Part shown: positions 24,596-33,639 of the stretch, in pieces
Position numbering within the stretch: the first letter of the stretch is position 1
How the letters are laid out: each line of letters begins with the position of its first letter
Origin: Aureimonas populi
GTDB taxonomy: Bacteria; Pseudomonadota; Alphaproteobacteria; Rhizobiales; Rhizobiaceae
Assembly (NCBI RefSeq): GCF_017815515.1
Contig: NZ_CP072611.1
Location: 2,232,001-2,296,000 of the forward strand
Direction of reading: 5' to 3'
Length of the DNA: 64,000 nucleotides
Made by a program: the position numbers and the translations under genes
The notes under the pieces: generated by a model
Seen by the model: only the letters and a program-made list of their open reading frames with translations
Told to the model about the DNA's origin: nothing
The model's database searches: none

Positions 24596-26438
24596 CGGGG
24601 TCCTCCAGGATTCCGTAGGAGACATGCGTCGGCTCGTGCCGGTCGCCGTTCAGCGCGCGGTCGAGCCATATGGCGGCCGAGATCAGCGACAGATGCGTGA
24701 GCCCTTGCGGGAAGTTGCCCAGATGGTCTCCCGAGGTCGAGAGCTCCTCCGAATAAAGGCCGAGATGATTGGCGTAGGAGTGCAGCTTCTCGAACAGCAG
24801 CCGCGCCTCCGCCACGTAGCCGGTGCGCGCCAGCGCCTCGACATACCAGAAGGAGCAGATGGTGAAGGCGCCCTCCTGGCCCTCCAGCCCGTCCGGGTTC
24901 TCATCCGTGTTGTGGTAGCGCATGACGAGGCAGTCGTGCACGAGCGTTTCGCGCACCGCCTTGAGCGTGGAGGTCCACAAGGGATCGCGCGGGTTGATGA
25001 AGCGCACGAGCGGCATGAGCAGGACGATGGCGTCCAGCCCCTTGCCGCCCTTCACCTGCGTGAAGGCCCCGACCTCCTCGTTCCAGAATTCCTCCAGGAT
25101 CGACTTCTGGATGAGGTCGCGCTGCGTGCGCCAGTGAACGATGTCGGCCGGCAGGGAATGGCGCACCGCGATCCGCAGGCCGCGGTCGAGCGCGACCCAG
25201 GACATCAGGCGCGAGGAGAGATATTCCTTGTCCTCGCCCCGGCTCTCCCAGATGCCGCGGTCGGGCAGTCGCCAGTTCCCGCAGAGCCAGTCGATGATGC
25301 CCGCGAGCTTCGTCCAGACGGAGTAGGAAGGTTTGCCCCGTGCGCGCGTCGCGATGTAGATCGCGTCCATCAGCTCGCCATAGATGTCCATCTGCCGCTG
25401 GCTGTAGGCGGCATTGCCGATGCGCACGGGACGCGAGCCCGCATAGCCGGAGAGATGGTCGAGCTCGGTTTCGGGAATCTCGCCCTGTCCCTCCATCGAG
25501 TACATGATCTGGAGATGGGGCGCCTCTTCCACGGCGCGCTCCATGAGGAAATGGATGAAGGCCTCCGCCTCGTCGAAATAGTTGAGCCTGGAAAGCGCGT
25601 AGAGCGTGAAGGCGGCATCACGCACCCAGCAGAAGCGGTAATCCCAGTTCCGCTCCCCGCCCAGCGTTTCGGGTAGGCCGAAGGTTCCGGCGGCGGCGAT
25701 CGAGCCGTATTTGGCGGAAGTGAGGAGCTTGAGCGTCAGCGCCGAGCGCACGACAAGATCGCGCCAGTAGGTGGGGTAGCTGCCCCTGGCCACCCATTCG
25801 TGCCAGTAGTCGCTGGTGGCGCGGAAGGCGGTCGCCACGTAATCCTCGTTCACCTGCGGCTGCTCGGCCCGGCCGGGGCACAGGACGGCGTGGCAGGTCT
25901 CGTCCTCCTTCAGCGTCACCGTGGCATACAGGCCGTCGGCCTCGATGCGCATGGGCGCCGAGCAGTAGAAATAGACGCTCTCTCCCGGCTCGCCCCATGC
26001 GACCTTCACCCCGCCCTCCACGGCCTCGAAACGGGCCTCCTGGCGCGCGTAGTCGGGGCGCGGGCGAATGCAGAGCGAGAACGTGACCTCGCCCACGATG
26101 GCCTTGGCGCGGCGCACGATACGGCCCGAGCCATCAACCGGCATGAAGTCCGTCACCTCGCCGATATGGCCTTCGGCCAGGAAGCGGGTCAGGAGGATAT
26201 TGGTGTCGGGCAGGTAGATCTGCTTGAGCTTGACGTCCGCCTCGCCCACCCAGAAGCGGAACTCGCCGCCCTTGTCCGGGTCGAGCAGGCGGGCGAACAA
26301 GGTCGGCGAATCGATGTCGGGATGGCAGAAGAAGTCGATCCGCCCGTCGTCGGAGACGAGGGCCAGCGTTCGCATGTCGCCGATGACGCCGTGGCGGGCG
26401 ATCGGCGTGGGCACATCGGAGGGGGGGGGTTCGGCCAT
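24582..26438 (-). CDS. Glycoside hydrolase family 15 (glucoamylase/trehalase-like)
   Basis: A 618-residue GH15 family enzyme; bacterial members include glucoamylases and trehalases. It has an N-terminal beta-sandwich (about residues 1-230) and an (alpha/alpha)6 barrel with the motif ERNWDYRFCWVRDA near the active site and a carboxyl-rich C-terminal region (EGAFTICSFWYVEAL). No signal peptide is seen, so it acts in the cytosol. I chose the ATG at 26438 because family members start just before GVIGDMRTLALVSDDG; earlier starts lack ribosome sites. A run of nine G residues on the plus strand lies close to the start codon. It is translationally coupled to the SDR gene. Confidence 0.88.
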   Translation of the reverse strand: MAEPPPSDVPTPIARHGVIGDMRTLALVSDDGRIDFFCHPDIDSPTLFARLLDPDKGGEFRFWVGEADVKLKQIYLPDTNILLTRFLAEGHIGEVTDFMPVDGSGRIVRRAKAIVGEVTFSLCIRPRPDYARQEARFEAVEGGVKVAWGEPGESVYFYCSAPMRIEADGLYATVTLKEDETCHAVLCPGRAEQPQVNEDYVATAFRATSDYWHEWVARGSYPTYWRDLVVRSALTLKLLTSAKYGSIAAAGTFGLPETLGGERNWDYRFCWVRDAAFTLYALSRLNYFDEAEAFIHFLMERAVEEAPHLQIMYSMEGQGEIPETELDHLSGYAGSRPVRIGNAAYSQRQMDIYGELMDAIYIATRARGKPSYSVWTKLAGIIDWLCGNWRLPDRGIWESRGEDKEYLSSRLMSWVALDRGLRIAVRHSLPADIVHWRTQRDLIQKSILEEFWNEEVGAFTQVKGGKGLDAIVLLMPLVRFINPRDPLWTSTLKAVRETLVHDCLVMRYHNTDENPDGLEGQEGAFTICSFWYVEALARTGYVAEARLLFEKLHSYANHLGLYSEELSTSGDHLGNFPQGLTHLSLISAAIWLDRALNGDRHEPTHVSYGILEDPDGII

Positions 26439-26613
26439 GAACTCGTCGGGAAAAGCGCGGGCGGGCAGGAGAGAATTGGGCGTGAGGGCGCGAAGGCAAG
26501 CCGACATGCGCGCCGACGGGCCGGGGGCGCTCCCTTGAGCGCGTCGCATTTGTTGCGTAGGCAAGGGGAAAGATGCCGCGCGGCAAGAGCCGCCGGCAGC
26601 CCCGGGAGTGGCG

Positions 26614-27654
26614 ATGAACGCGATGGAACAGAGCTTGCGTCGGGCGCTGGAGGGCGGCGATCCGAGCGATCCCGCTTTCCGCCTGTCGATCTACGAAGCG
26701 TCGGCGCGCGCCATGGAGCGCACGCTGGCCAACCGTGAGCGCGACAGCGCGCGCGACTCCTATGAGAGCGAACGCCTCGTCCAGACCATCGAGAGCGTCG
26801 AGGCCGAATACGCCGCGCGCTACGGCAATTATGCCCTCGGCGAGGCCGGCGCGCCGGGCGGGGAGGCGGGCGAGCCGCCCCTGAACCCGGCCGCCGACCC
26901 GTTCGCCGAGCCCGACGAGATCCGGCATTCCCGCCCGCCCGCCAGCTTCGAGCCCGCCGACGCGAACCCGGCCGCCGATGAGGGGGCGCAGGAGGCCCTC
27001 TGGCGGCCGGGGAGCGAGCGGGGCCCGGCGCGCCGCCGTGCCGGGGCAGGCCACGTGTTGCTCGGCCTCCTGTTCCTTGTCGTCCTCTTCGGCCTTGCCG
27101 CCTACGCGCTCGGCTTCTTCGGCGCCTCGAGCGCGCCGCAGAGCGATGAGCCGGCGGTCGAAGGGCAGGCGGACCGCGGCGCGCCGGCGCGGGAGGAGGC
27201 CGCCGAGGCGCCGGCGAACGGCCTGTCCTGGATCGGCGTCTTCTCCGGCGGCGAGCTGGAGCAGCTTGCCGCGCCCGACGGCGCACGCATGGAAACGGTC
27301 GATGAAGCCGGCCGCGCGGCCGTTCGCCTGTCCGTCCTGCCCGAAACCGAGGCCGAGGTTCTGGTGTCCCTCGGGCCGGGCCTCGTCCAGCAGATCGCGG
27401 GCTCCACGGTGCGCATCGAGTTGATCGCCGGCTCGCCGGACGAGGAGCTGCGCGAGTTTTCCGTGCGCTGCGTCTTCGGCAGCGAGAGCGTCTGCGAGCG
27501 GCAGCGCTTCGCCACAGCCATGCCGGAGGAAGCCTTCGTCTTCGACGTGGCGGTGCCGGGCGGCGCGACCGGCCCGGCCAGCCTCGCGATCGGGCCCGGG
27601 CTGGCGGAGACGGGCGCGGTGGACCTTTATTCGGTCCGCATGCGCATTCTCTGA
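26614..27654 (+). CDS. Single-span membrane protein of unknown function upstream of phoR
   Basis: A 346-residue protein with an N-terminal charged helical part (residues 1-70), an acidic/Pro linker, one transmembrane helix at about 148-170 (VLLGLLFLVVLFGLAAYALG) and a C-terminal, probably periplasmic, beta-rich domain of about 150 residues containing two cysteines (CVFGSESVC). I recognise no family. The ATG at 26614 has GGAG six bases upstream; a GTG at 26608 and an ATG at 26623 are alternatives. It lies only 8 bp before phoR, so it may be part of the phosphate operon, which is why it deserves attention. Confidence 0.72.
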   Translation: MNAMEQSLRRALEGGDPSDPAFRLSIYEASARAMERTLANRERDSARDSYESERLVQTIESVEAEYAARYGNYALGEAGAPGGEAGEPPLNPAADPFAEPDEIRHSRPPASFEPADANPAADEGAQEALWRPGSERGPARRRAGAGHVLLGLLFLVVLFGLAAYALGFFGASSAPQSDEPAVEGQADRGAPAREEAAEAPANGLSWIGVFSGGELEQLAAPDGARMETVDEAGRAAVRLSVLPETEAEVLVSLGPGLVQQIAGSTVRIELIAGSPDEELREFSVRCVFGSESVCERQRFATAMPEEAFVFDVAVPGGATGPASLAIGPGLAETGAVDLYSVRMRIL

Positions 27655-27662
27655 CCCCCTCC

Positions 27663-28907
27663 ATGCCGATGCGCTTCGTCCCCGCGCTGCTCCTGTCGGC
27701 GCTCGGACTTCTGGTCCTGGTTTCTCCCACGGCCGGCGCGCTGGCCGCGCTGGCCGCCGCCTTCCTGTTCGCGGTGCTGGCGTTCTTTCGAGGGGCGAGC
27801 GCGCCGCCGGTCCTGCGCTCGCGAGAGCGCGCGGGACGCACCGGGCGCGCGGAGGAGGCGCGCGCCGGCCTTGCGCTAGAGGCCCTGCGCGAACCCCTGT
27901 TCCTCGTGGATGCGGCGCTGGGGCATCAATTCTCGAACCAGGCCGCCCGCAGCGCCTTCGGCCGGCTCCTGCCGGGCGATCCGGTGGTGATGCGGTTTCG
28001 GGACCCGAAGGTGCTGGCGGCGGCCGAGGAGGCGCTGGCGAGCGGCGAGATGCGCGAGATCGACTATGTCGAACGCGGCGCCGAGGCCCGGTTCTGGTCG
28101 CTCTCCATCCTGCCTTTGAGGGCCGAGGACCAGCCGGTGGAGTCGCTGCTCCTGCACTTTCGCGACCGCTCCGGCGAGCATCGCGCCGAGCGAATGCGCA
28201 CCGATTTCGTCGCCAATGCCAGCCATGAGCTGCGCACGCCGCTCTCCTCCATCGTCGGCTTCATCGAGACGCTGGAAGGCCCGGCCCGCGACGACGCACA
28301 GGCGCGCGCGCGCTTCCTCTCCATCATGCGCGACCAGGCCGGGCGCATGTCCCGCCTCATCGACGATCTGCTCTCCCTCTCGCGGATCGAGACGCGGCCC
28401 CGGCTGACGCCGCAGGACAGGGCGGACCTGGCGGAGGTGCTGCGCATCGTCGCGCGGCAGATGCAGCCGGTGGCGGCCGAGGCCGGCCTCGTCATCGAGC
28501 TGGAGGGGATCGAGAGCCACGCCCCGGTGCGGGGCGACATGGACGAGCTGGTGCGCGTCTTCTCCAATCTGGTGGAGAATGCCTGCCGCTACGCGCCGGG
28601 CGGCGAGCGGATCGTCGTCGGGCTGAAGGTCGGCGCGGCGGGGTTCGAGGCCTATGTGCGCGATTTCGGCCCCGGCATCGAGGCGCGCCACATTCCCCGC
28701 CTCACGGAGCGCTTCTACCGCGTGGAGGAGGGCAGTGCGCTCTCCTTCAAGGGCACGGGCCTCGGCCTGTCCATCGTGCGCAACATTCTCGTCCGGCACG
28801 GAACGCGGCTCTCCATCCGCTCCGTTCCGGGGGAAGGGTCGGTCTTTTCCGTCGCACTGCGCCGCGCGATCGATGACGGGAATGAGAAAACGCAGCACTC
28901 TCAGTGA
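27663..28907 (+). CDS. phoR: Phosphate regulon sensor histidine kinase PhoR
   Basis: A 414-residue histidine kinase. Two short N-terminal transmembrane segments (about residues 3-22 and 25-42) are followed by a PAS-like domain (70-165) and the HisKA dimerisation domain with the phospho-acceptor H188 in FVANASHELRTPLSS. The ATPase domain has VFSNLVENACRYAP, DFGPGIE and KGTGLGLSIV. It would phosphorylate PhoB when phosphate is low and is controlled by PstSCAB-PhoU. The gene sits at the head of the pst operon but is separated from pstS by a Pho-box-like element. Confidence 0.92.
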   Translation: MPMRFVPALLLSALGLLVLVSPTAGALAALAAAFLFAVLAFFRGASAPPVLRSRERAGRTGRAEEARAGLALEALREPLFLVDAALGHQFSNQAARSAFGRLLPGDPVVMRFRDPKVLAAAEEALASGEMREIDYVERGAEARFWSLSILPLRAEDQPVESLLLHFRDRSGEHRAERMRTDFVANASHELRTPLSSIVGFIETLEGPARDDAQARARFLSIMRDQAGRMSRLIDDLLSLSRIETRPRLTPQDRADLAEVLRIVARQMQPVAAEAGLVIELEGIESHAPVRGDMDELVRVFSNLVENACRYAPGGERIVVGLKVGAAGFEAYVRDFGPGIEARHIPRLTERFYRVEEGSALSFKGTGLGLSIVRNILVRHGTRLSIRSVPGEGSVFSVALRRAIDDGNEKTQHSQ

Positions 28908-28913
28908 GATGCG

Positions 28914-28931
28914 TTGTCATAAAGCTGAAAC
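28914..28931 (+). promoter_or_regulatory. Pho-box-like element before pstS
   Basis: TTGTCAT, four bases (AAAG), then CTGAAAC follow the Pho box layout (two CTGTCAT half-sites with an 11-bp repeat). The first half-site matches six of seven positions, the second four of seven. A -10-like CTATAGGAT follows about ten bases on. It would let phosphorylated PhoB activate pstS onward independently of phoR. Confidence 0.6.
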
Positions 28932-28955
28932 CTCGCAGCCCTATAGGATCGGCCC

Positions 28956-30023
28956 ATGATGTTGTTCGCGACCTCGGCGCGTTTGCGCAGGCTCCAGATG
29001 GCGGCGGCCCTGTCCGCCTGTGTCGCGGGCGGGCCCGCGTCCGCGCAGCTATCCGAGCCGATCCAGGTCGCCGGTTCCTCCACCGTGCTTCCCTATTCGC
29101 AGATCGTGGCGGAGAATTTCCGGGAGGTCTTCCCGGCCTTCCGCACCCCCATCGTGGAATCGGGCGGCACGGGCGGCGGGTTCACCCAGTTCTGCGCCGG
29201 CATCGGCTCCTCCACCATCGATATCGCCAACGCCTCGCGGCCCATCACGGAAAACGAGAAGCGGGCCTGCGCCGCCTCGGGTGTGACGGAAATCCAGGAA
29301 GTGCGCTTCGGCTATGACGGCATCGTCTTCGCCTCCGCCGCCCGCGGCGCGGCCTTCGAGCTCACCCCGCGCATCGTCTTCCAGGCGTTGGCGGCCCGCG
29401 TCGTGGTCGAGGGGCGGCTGGTCGACAATCCGTACACCCGCTGGTCGCAGATCGACCCAGCGCTGCCCGACCAGCCCATCGCCGCCTTCATCCCGGCCGA
29501 GAACCACGGCACGCGGGAAGTGTTCGACGAGACCCTGCTGGAGCCCGGCTGCGAGGCCAGCGGTGCGCTGGAGGCCTTGCTGGCGAGCGGCCTCGACCCT
29601 TCGGCTGCCGAGGATGCCTGCCTCCAGGTGCGGCGTGGCGGTTTCGTGGCCGACGTCTCGGGCGACTACACCGAGACGCTCTCGCGCATTGAGGCCAATC
29701 CGCAGGCCATCGGCGTCTTCGGCCTCGCCTTCTACGAGCAGAACCAGGACCGGCTGCGCGTGGCGAGCGTCGATGGCGTGGTGCCCTCGGTGGAGACGAT
29801 CTCGGCCGGGGAATACGTCGTGTCGCGGCCGCTCTTCTTCTACGTCAAGAGCGCGCATGTCGGGATCATTCCGGGCCTGAAGGAGTTCGTGGACTTCTTC
29901 CTCGACGACCAGATGATCGGCCCGGATGGGCCGCTCGCGCGCTACGGCCTCGTTCCCGCCCCGGACGAGGAACGCGCCGCATACCGGGCCGGGTTCTCGG
30001 CCCGCACGCTTCTGGCTCTGTAA
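28956..30023 (+). CDS. pstS: Phosphate ABC transporter substrate-binding protein
   Basis: A 355-residue periplasmic phosphate-binding protein with a signal peptide ending near ASAQ (about residue 31). The phosphate-binding PBP-like fold is evident: VAGSSTVLPYS, the ESGGTGGGF loop and NASRPITENE. It captures inorganic phosphate for PstC/PstA. The gene follows a Pho-box-like element, and its start (28956 or 28959) precedes a run of overlapping or closely spaced pst genes. Confidence 0.93.
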   Translation: MMLFATSARLRRLQMAAALSACVAGGPASAQLSEPIQVAGSSTVLPYSQIVAENFREVFPAFRTPIVESGGTGGGFTQFCAGIGSSTIDIANASRPITENEKRACAASGVTEIQEVRFGYDGIVFASAARGAAFELTPRIVFQALAARVVVEGRLVDNPYTRWSQIDPALPDQPIAAFIPAENHGTREVFDETLLEPGCEASGALEALLASGLDPSAAEDACLQVRRGGFVADVSGDYTETLSRIEANPQAIGVFGLAFYEQNQDRLRVASVDGVVPSVETISAGEYVVSRPLFFYVKSAHVGIIPGLKEFVDFFLDDQMIGPDGPLARYGLVPAPDEERAAYRAGFSARTLLAL

Positions 30024-30048
30024 ACAGGCCCCGCCGCAGGAAGAAACG

Positions 30049-31536
30049 ATGCAGAGTTCGACCCTCGTCCTGATCGTCCTGGCGATCGCCGCGTTGAGCG
30101 CCTTCGGGGCGGCCCGCCGCTCGCGCGCCGTGGCGGCTGCGGGGGGAGGGGCGCGGCTGCATTCGCGGCCCGTCTACCACGGCGCCTATGCGGCCTGCCT
30201 CGCTGCCGTGCCGGCGCTCCTGCTGTTGGCCCTGTGGCTCGCCATCTCGCCGGCGGTGGTCTCGGGGCTGGTCCGCGAGACCTTCCCGGAGGATCTGGGG
30301 CCGCAGCTCTCCGCCTTTCCGGGACTCACCGAGGGCATCGTGGACGCGCTGTCGCGCGGCATCCGCTCCCTGCCGGCGGCCGAGCAGGCGGGCGTTACGG
30401 CCATGGGCATCGCCGAGCTGGGCCCCGCCCTGCAGCGGCGCGGCTTTCCCATCGCCGCCGCCGCGCAGGACTTCATGATCGGCTCCGCGACGGCGCGCAT
30501 CGCGGCGGAGGACACGAGCCGGCAGGCCATGAGCGTGGCCGTCCTCGTACTGTCGCTGGCCGGCGCGGCCATCGGCGTTGCCGGCGTGAAGCTGCGGCTG
30601 AAGGCGCGCGACCGGGTGGAGGGCATCGTTCGCGCCTTCCTTATCCTGTGCTCCTCGCTCGCCATCCTCACCACGGTGGGCATCGTCTTCTCCATGCTGT
30701 TCCAGGCCATGGACTTCTTCTCCATGGTGCCGATCGGCGAGTTCCTCTTCGGCACGGTGTGGGACCCGCGCTTCGCCTCCGCCGGCTCCACGGCGGCGGG
30801 GCAGTTCGGCCTCGTCCCGCTTCTGGCCGGCACGCTCTACATCGCGCTTGTCGCCATGCTCTTCGCCGTGCCCATCGGCCTCTTCGCCGCCATCTACATG
30901 GCCGAATATGCGGGGCCGCGAACGCGCTCGCTCGTCAAGCCGCTGCTGGAGGTGCTGGCCGGCATCCCCACCATCGTCTACGGCTTCTTCGCGCTCATCA
31001 CCGTCGGGCCCCTGCTTCGCGACCTCTCCGGCCAACTGAACGGGCTCCTCACGGGCAGCTACGCGACCTTCATTCAGGCGCAGTCGGTGCTCACGGCCGG
31101 CATCGTCATGGGCATCATGCTGATCCCCTTCGTCTCCTCGCTGTCCGACGACGTGATCACCGCCGTGCCGCGCTCGCTGCGCGACGGTTCGCTGGGCCTT
31201 GGCGCGACACGCTCGGAAACGGTGAAGAAGGTGGTGCTGCCCGCTGCGCTGCCCGGCATCGTCTCCGCGCTTCTGCTCACCGCCTCCCGCGCCATCGGCG
31301 AGACGATGATCGTGGTGCTCGCCGCCGGCATCGCGGCCAACATCACCATCAACCCCTTCGAGGCGATGACCACCGTGACGGTGAAGATCGTCAGCCAGCT
31401 CACCGGCGACATCGACTTCACCTCGCCGCAGAGCCTCGTCGCGTTCGCGCTCGGCCTCACGCTCTTCGTCATCACCTTGGCGCTGAACGTCTTCGCCCTC
31501 TACATCGTGCGCAAGTACCGGGAGCAATACGAATGA
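30049..31536 (+). CDS. pstC: Phosphate ABC transporter permease PstC
   Basis: A 495-residue permease of the high-affinity phosphate transporter. The C-terminal 300 residues form the binding-protein-dependent transport domain with the EAA-type loop SLGLGATRSETVKKVVLP. The N-terminal 190 residues add extra membrane segments and a periplasmic-type insertion, giving the long PstC form common in rhizobia (enterobacterial PstC is about 320 residues). The ATG at 30049 follows AGGAAG. The stop overlaps pstA by four bases. Confidence 0.93.
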   Translation: MQSSTLVLIVLAIAALSAFGAARRSRAVAAAGGGARLHSRPVYHGAYAACLAAVPALLLLALWLAISPAVVSGLVRETFPEDLGPQLSAFPGLTEGIVDALSRGIRSLPAAEQAGVTAMGIAELGPALQRRGFPIAAAAQDFMIGSATARIAAEDTSRQAMSVAVLVLSLAGAAIGVAGVKLRLKARDRVEGIVRAFLILCSSLAILTTVGIVFSMLFQAMDFFSMVPIGEFLFGTVWDPRFASAGSTAAGQFGLVPLLAGTLYIALVAMLFAVPIGLFAAIYMAEYAGPRTRSLVKPLLEVLAGIPTIVYGFFALITVGPLLRDLSGQLNGLLTGSYATFIQAQSVLTAGIVMGIMLIPFVSSLSDDVITAVPRSLRDGSLGLGATRSETVKKVVLPAALPGIVSALLLTASRAIGETMIVVLAAGIAANITINPFEAMTTVTVKIVSQLTGDIDFTSPQSLVAFALGLTLFVITLALNVFALYIVRKYREQYE

Positions 31537-32831
31537 GCCGGACCCTCTCGAAAGCTCCCCCGCGCCGCGACATCGGCATCAGGCGCCGCTATGCTGCCGA
31601 GCGCCGCTTCAAGGCGTACGGCATCGCGGCGGTGGCCACCGGCCTGTTCTTCCTGGCCTGGCTGCTGTTCACCGTGGTGGGGCAGGGCTACACGGCCTTC
31701 TGGCAGACCCAGCTTCGTCTGCCCGTGACCTTCTCCGCCGAGGTGCTGGACCCGCAGGGAACCGGCGCGCCGGAGCCAGCCGCCCTGATGCGCGCGGACT
31801 ATCCGCGCCTTGCCCGCGAGGCGATGGTGACGCGGCTGGGCATCGACGGGCAGGACCGCGCGGTGGCCGGCGAGGCCGGCGGCCTCGTCTCGGACGGCGT
31901 GCGCACGCTCCTGCGCGACATTGTGATGGACGACCCCTCCGTCATCGGTACCACGCAGGAGGTCTGGCTGCCCGCCCGCTCGACGGTGGACTCGGCCGTC
32001 AAGGGCCAGTTCGACCTGACGGTGGAGGAGAGCCGGCGCCCGCTGAACGACCGGCAGCTCGGCTGGATCGAGGAGCTTTCGGCCTCGGGCGACCTGTCCC
32101 AGCGCTTCAACACCGGCTTCTTCACCTTCGGCGCCTCCTCCCGCGCCGAGACGGCAGGGGTGGGCGTGGCCATCGTCGGCTCCTTCACGATGATGGCGAT
32201 CGTGCTGGCGCTGGCGCTGCCCATCGGCGTGGCGGCCTCGATCTATCTGGAGGAGTTCGCGCCGAGGAACCGCTTCACCGATCTCATCGAGGTGAACATC
32301 AACAATCTGGCGGCGGTGCCCTCCATCGTCTTCGGCCTTCTGGGCCTTGCCATCTTCATCAATTTCTTCGGCCTGCCACGCTCGGCCGCGCTCGTCGGCG
32401 GGCTGGTGCTGACGCTGATGACGCTGCCCACGATCATCATCGCCACGCGCGCGGCGCTGCGGGCCGTCCCGCCCTCGATCCGCGCCGCCGCGCTGGGCCT
32501 TGGCGCATCGAAGAACCAGATGGTCTTCCACCACGTTCTGCCGCTGGCCGCGCCCGGCATCCTGACCGGCACGATCATCGGCCTCGCGCAGGCGCTGGGC
32601 GAGACCGCGCCGCTGCTGCTCATCGGCATGGTCGCCTTCGTCGCCGACTATCCGGGCGGGCCGATGAACCCCTCCACCGCGCTGCCGGTGCAGATCTTCA
32701 TGTGGGCCAACGAGGCCGACCGCGCCTTCGTGGAGCGGACCTCGGGCGCCATCATCGTCCTCCTCCTCTTCCTCGCCGCGATGAACGTCGCGGCCGTCCT
32801 CCTGCGCCGCCGCTTCGAGCGGCGCTGGTAG
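31533..32831 (+). CDS. pstA: Phosphate ABC transporter permease PstA
   Basis: A 432-residue permease that pairs with PstC. A hydrophobic segment near residues 33-52, a periplasmic-type insertion of about 140 residues, and a C-terminal permease domain with the EAA loop ALGLGASKNQMVFHHVLP are visible. It is longer than enterobacterial PstA (about 296 residues), matching the extended PstC of this operon. The ATG at 31533 overlaps the pstC stop. Confidence 0.93.
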   Translation: MSRTLSKAPPRRDIGIRRRYAAERRFKAYGIAAVATGLFFLAWLLFTVVGQGYTAFWQTQLRLPVTFSAEVLDPQGTGAPEPAALMRADYPRLAREAMVTRLGIDGQDRAVAGEAGGLVSDGVRTLLRDIVMDDPSVIGTTQEVWLPARSTVDSAVKGQFDLTVEESRRPLNDRQLGWIEELSASGDLSQRFNTGFFTFGASSRAETAGVGVAIVGSFTMMAIVLALALPIGVAASIYLEEFAPRNRFTDLIEVNINNLAAVPSIVFGLLGLAIFINFFGLPRSAALVGGLVLTLMTLPTIIIATRAALRAVPPSIRAAALGLGASKNQMVFHHVLPLAAPGILTGTIIGLAQALGETAPLLLIGMVAFVADYPGGPMNPSTALPVQIFMWANEADRAFVERTSGAIIVLLLFLAAMNVAAVLLRRRFERRW

Positions 32832-32846
32832 AAAGGCACCCGATCC

Positions 32847-33626
32847 ATGGACCAGACCGTGCCCCTCGCGCCGATGAAGATGCGCGGCAAAGGCGTCAGC
32901 GTATTCTACGGGGAGAAGCAGGCGCTCCACGGCGTCGACCTCGACGTGCCGGAGCGGCAGGTGACGGCGCTGATCGGCCCCTCCGGCTGCGGCAAGTCCA
33001 CCTTCCTGCGCTGCCTGAACCGGATGAACGACACGGTGGAAGGCGCGCGCGTGGAGGGCGACATCACGCTCGACGGCGAGGACATCTATGCGCCCGAGCT
33101 CGACGTGGTGGAGCTGCGCGCGCGGGTGGGCATGGTGTTCCAGAAGCCCAACCCCTTCCCCAAGTCGATCTTCGACAATGTCGCCTACGGGCCGCGCATC
33201 CACGGCCTGGCCAGGGGCAAGGCGGAGCTGGAGGAGATCGTCGCCTCGAGCCTGAAGCGCGCCGGCTTGTTCGAGGAGGTGAAGGACCGGCTGCACGACG
33301 CGGGCACCGGCCTGTCCGGCGGCCAGCAGCAGCGGCTGTGCATCGCCCGCGCCATCGCCGTCTCGCCGGAGGTGATCCTGATGGACGAGCCCTGCTCTGC
33401 GCTCGACCCCATCGCCACGGCGACGGTGGAAGCCCTGATCGACGAGCTCAAGCAGAATTATACGATCGTCATCGTCACCCACTCCATGCAGCAGGCGGCG
33501 CGTGTTTCGCAGCAGACCGCGATGTTCCATCTCGGCAGGATCGTTGAGGTCGGCCCCACGGAGAAGATGTTCCAGAACCCGGACGACAAGCGCACGCGCG
33601 ACTACGTCACCGGGCGCTTCGGCTGA
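32847..33626 (+). CDS. pstB: Phosphate ABC transporter ATP-binding protein PstB
   Basis: A 259-residue ATPase of the phosphate importer. Walker [10 protein letters not shown], the signature LSGGQQQR, Walker [14 protein letters not shown] and the H-loop THSMQQA are intact. The Q-loop region KPNPFPKSI is typical of PstB. It follows pstA after 15 bp and precedes phoU by 13 bp. Confidence 0.96.
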   Translation: MDQTVPLAPMKMRGKGVSVFYGEKQALHGVDLDVPERQVTALIGPSGCGKSTFLRCLNRMNDTVEGARVEGDITLDGEDIYAPELDVVELRARVGMVFQKPNPFPKSIFDNVAYGPRIHGLARGKAELEEIVASSLKRAGLFEEVKDRLHDAGTGLSGGQQQRLCIARAIAVSPEVILMDEPCSALDPIATATVEALIDELKQNYTIVIVTHSMQQAARVSQQTAMFHLGRIVEVGPTEKMFQNPDDKRTRDYVTGRFG

Positions 33627-33639
33627 TTGGAGGAAGAAC

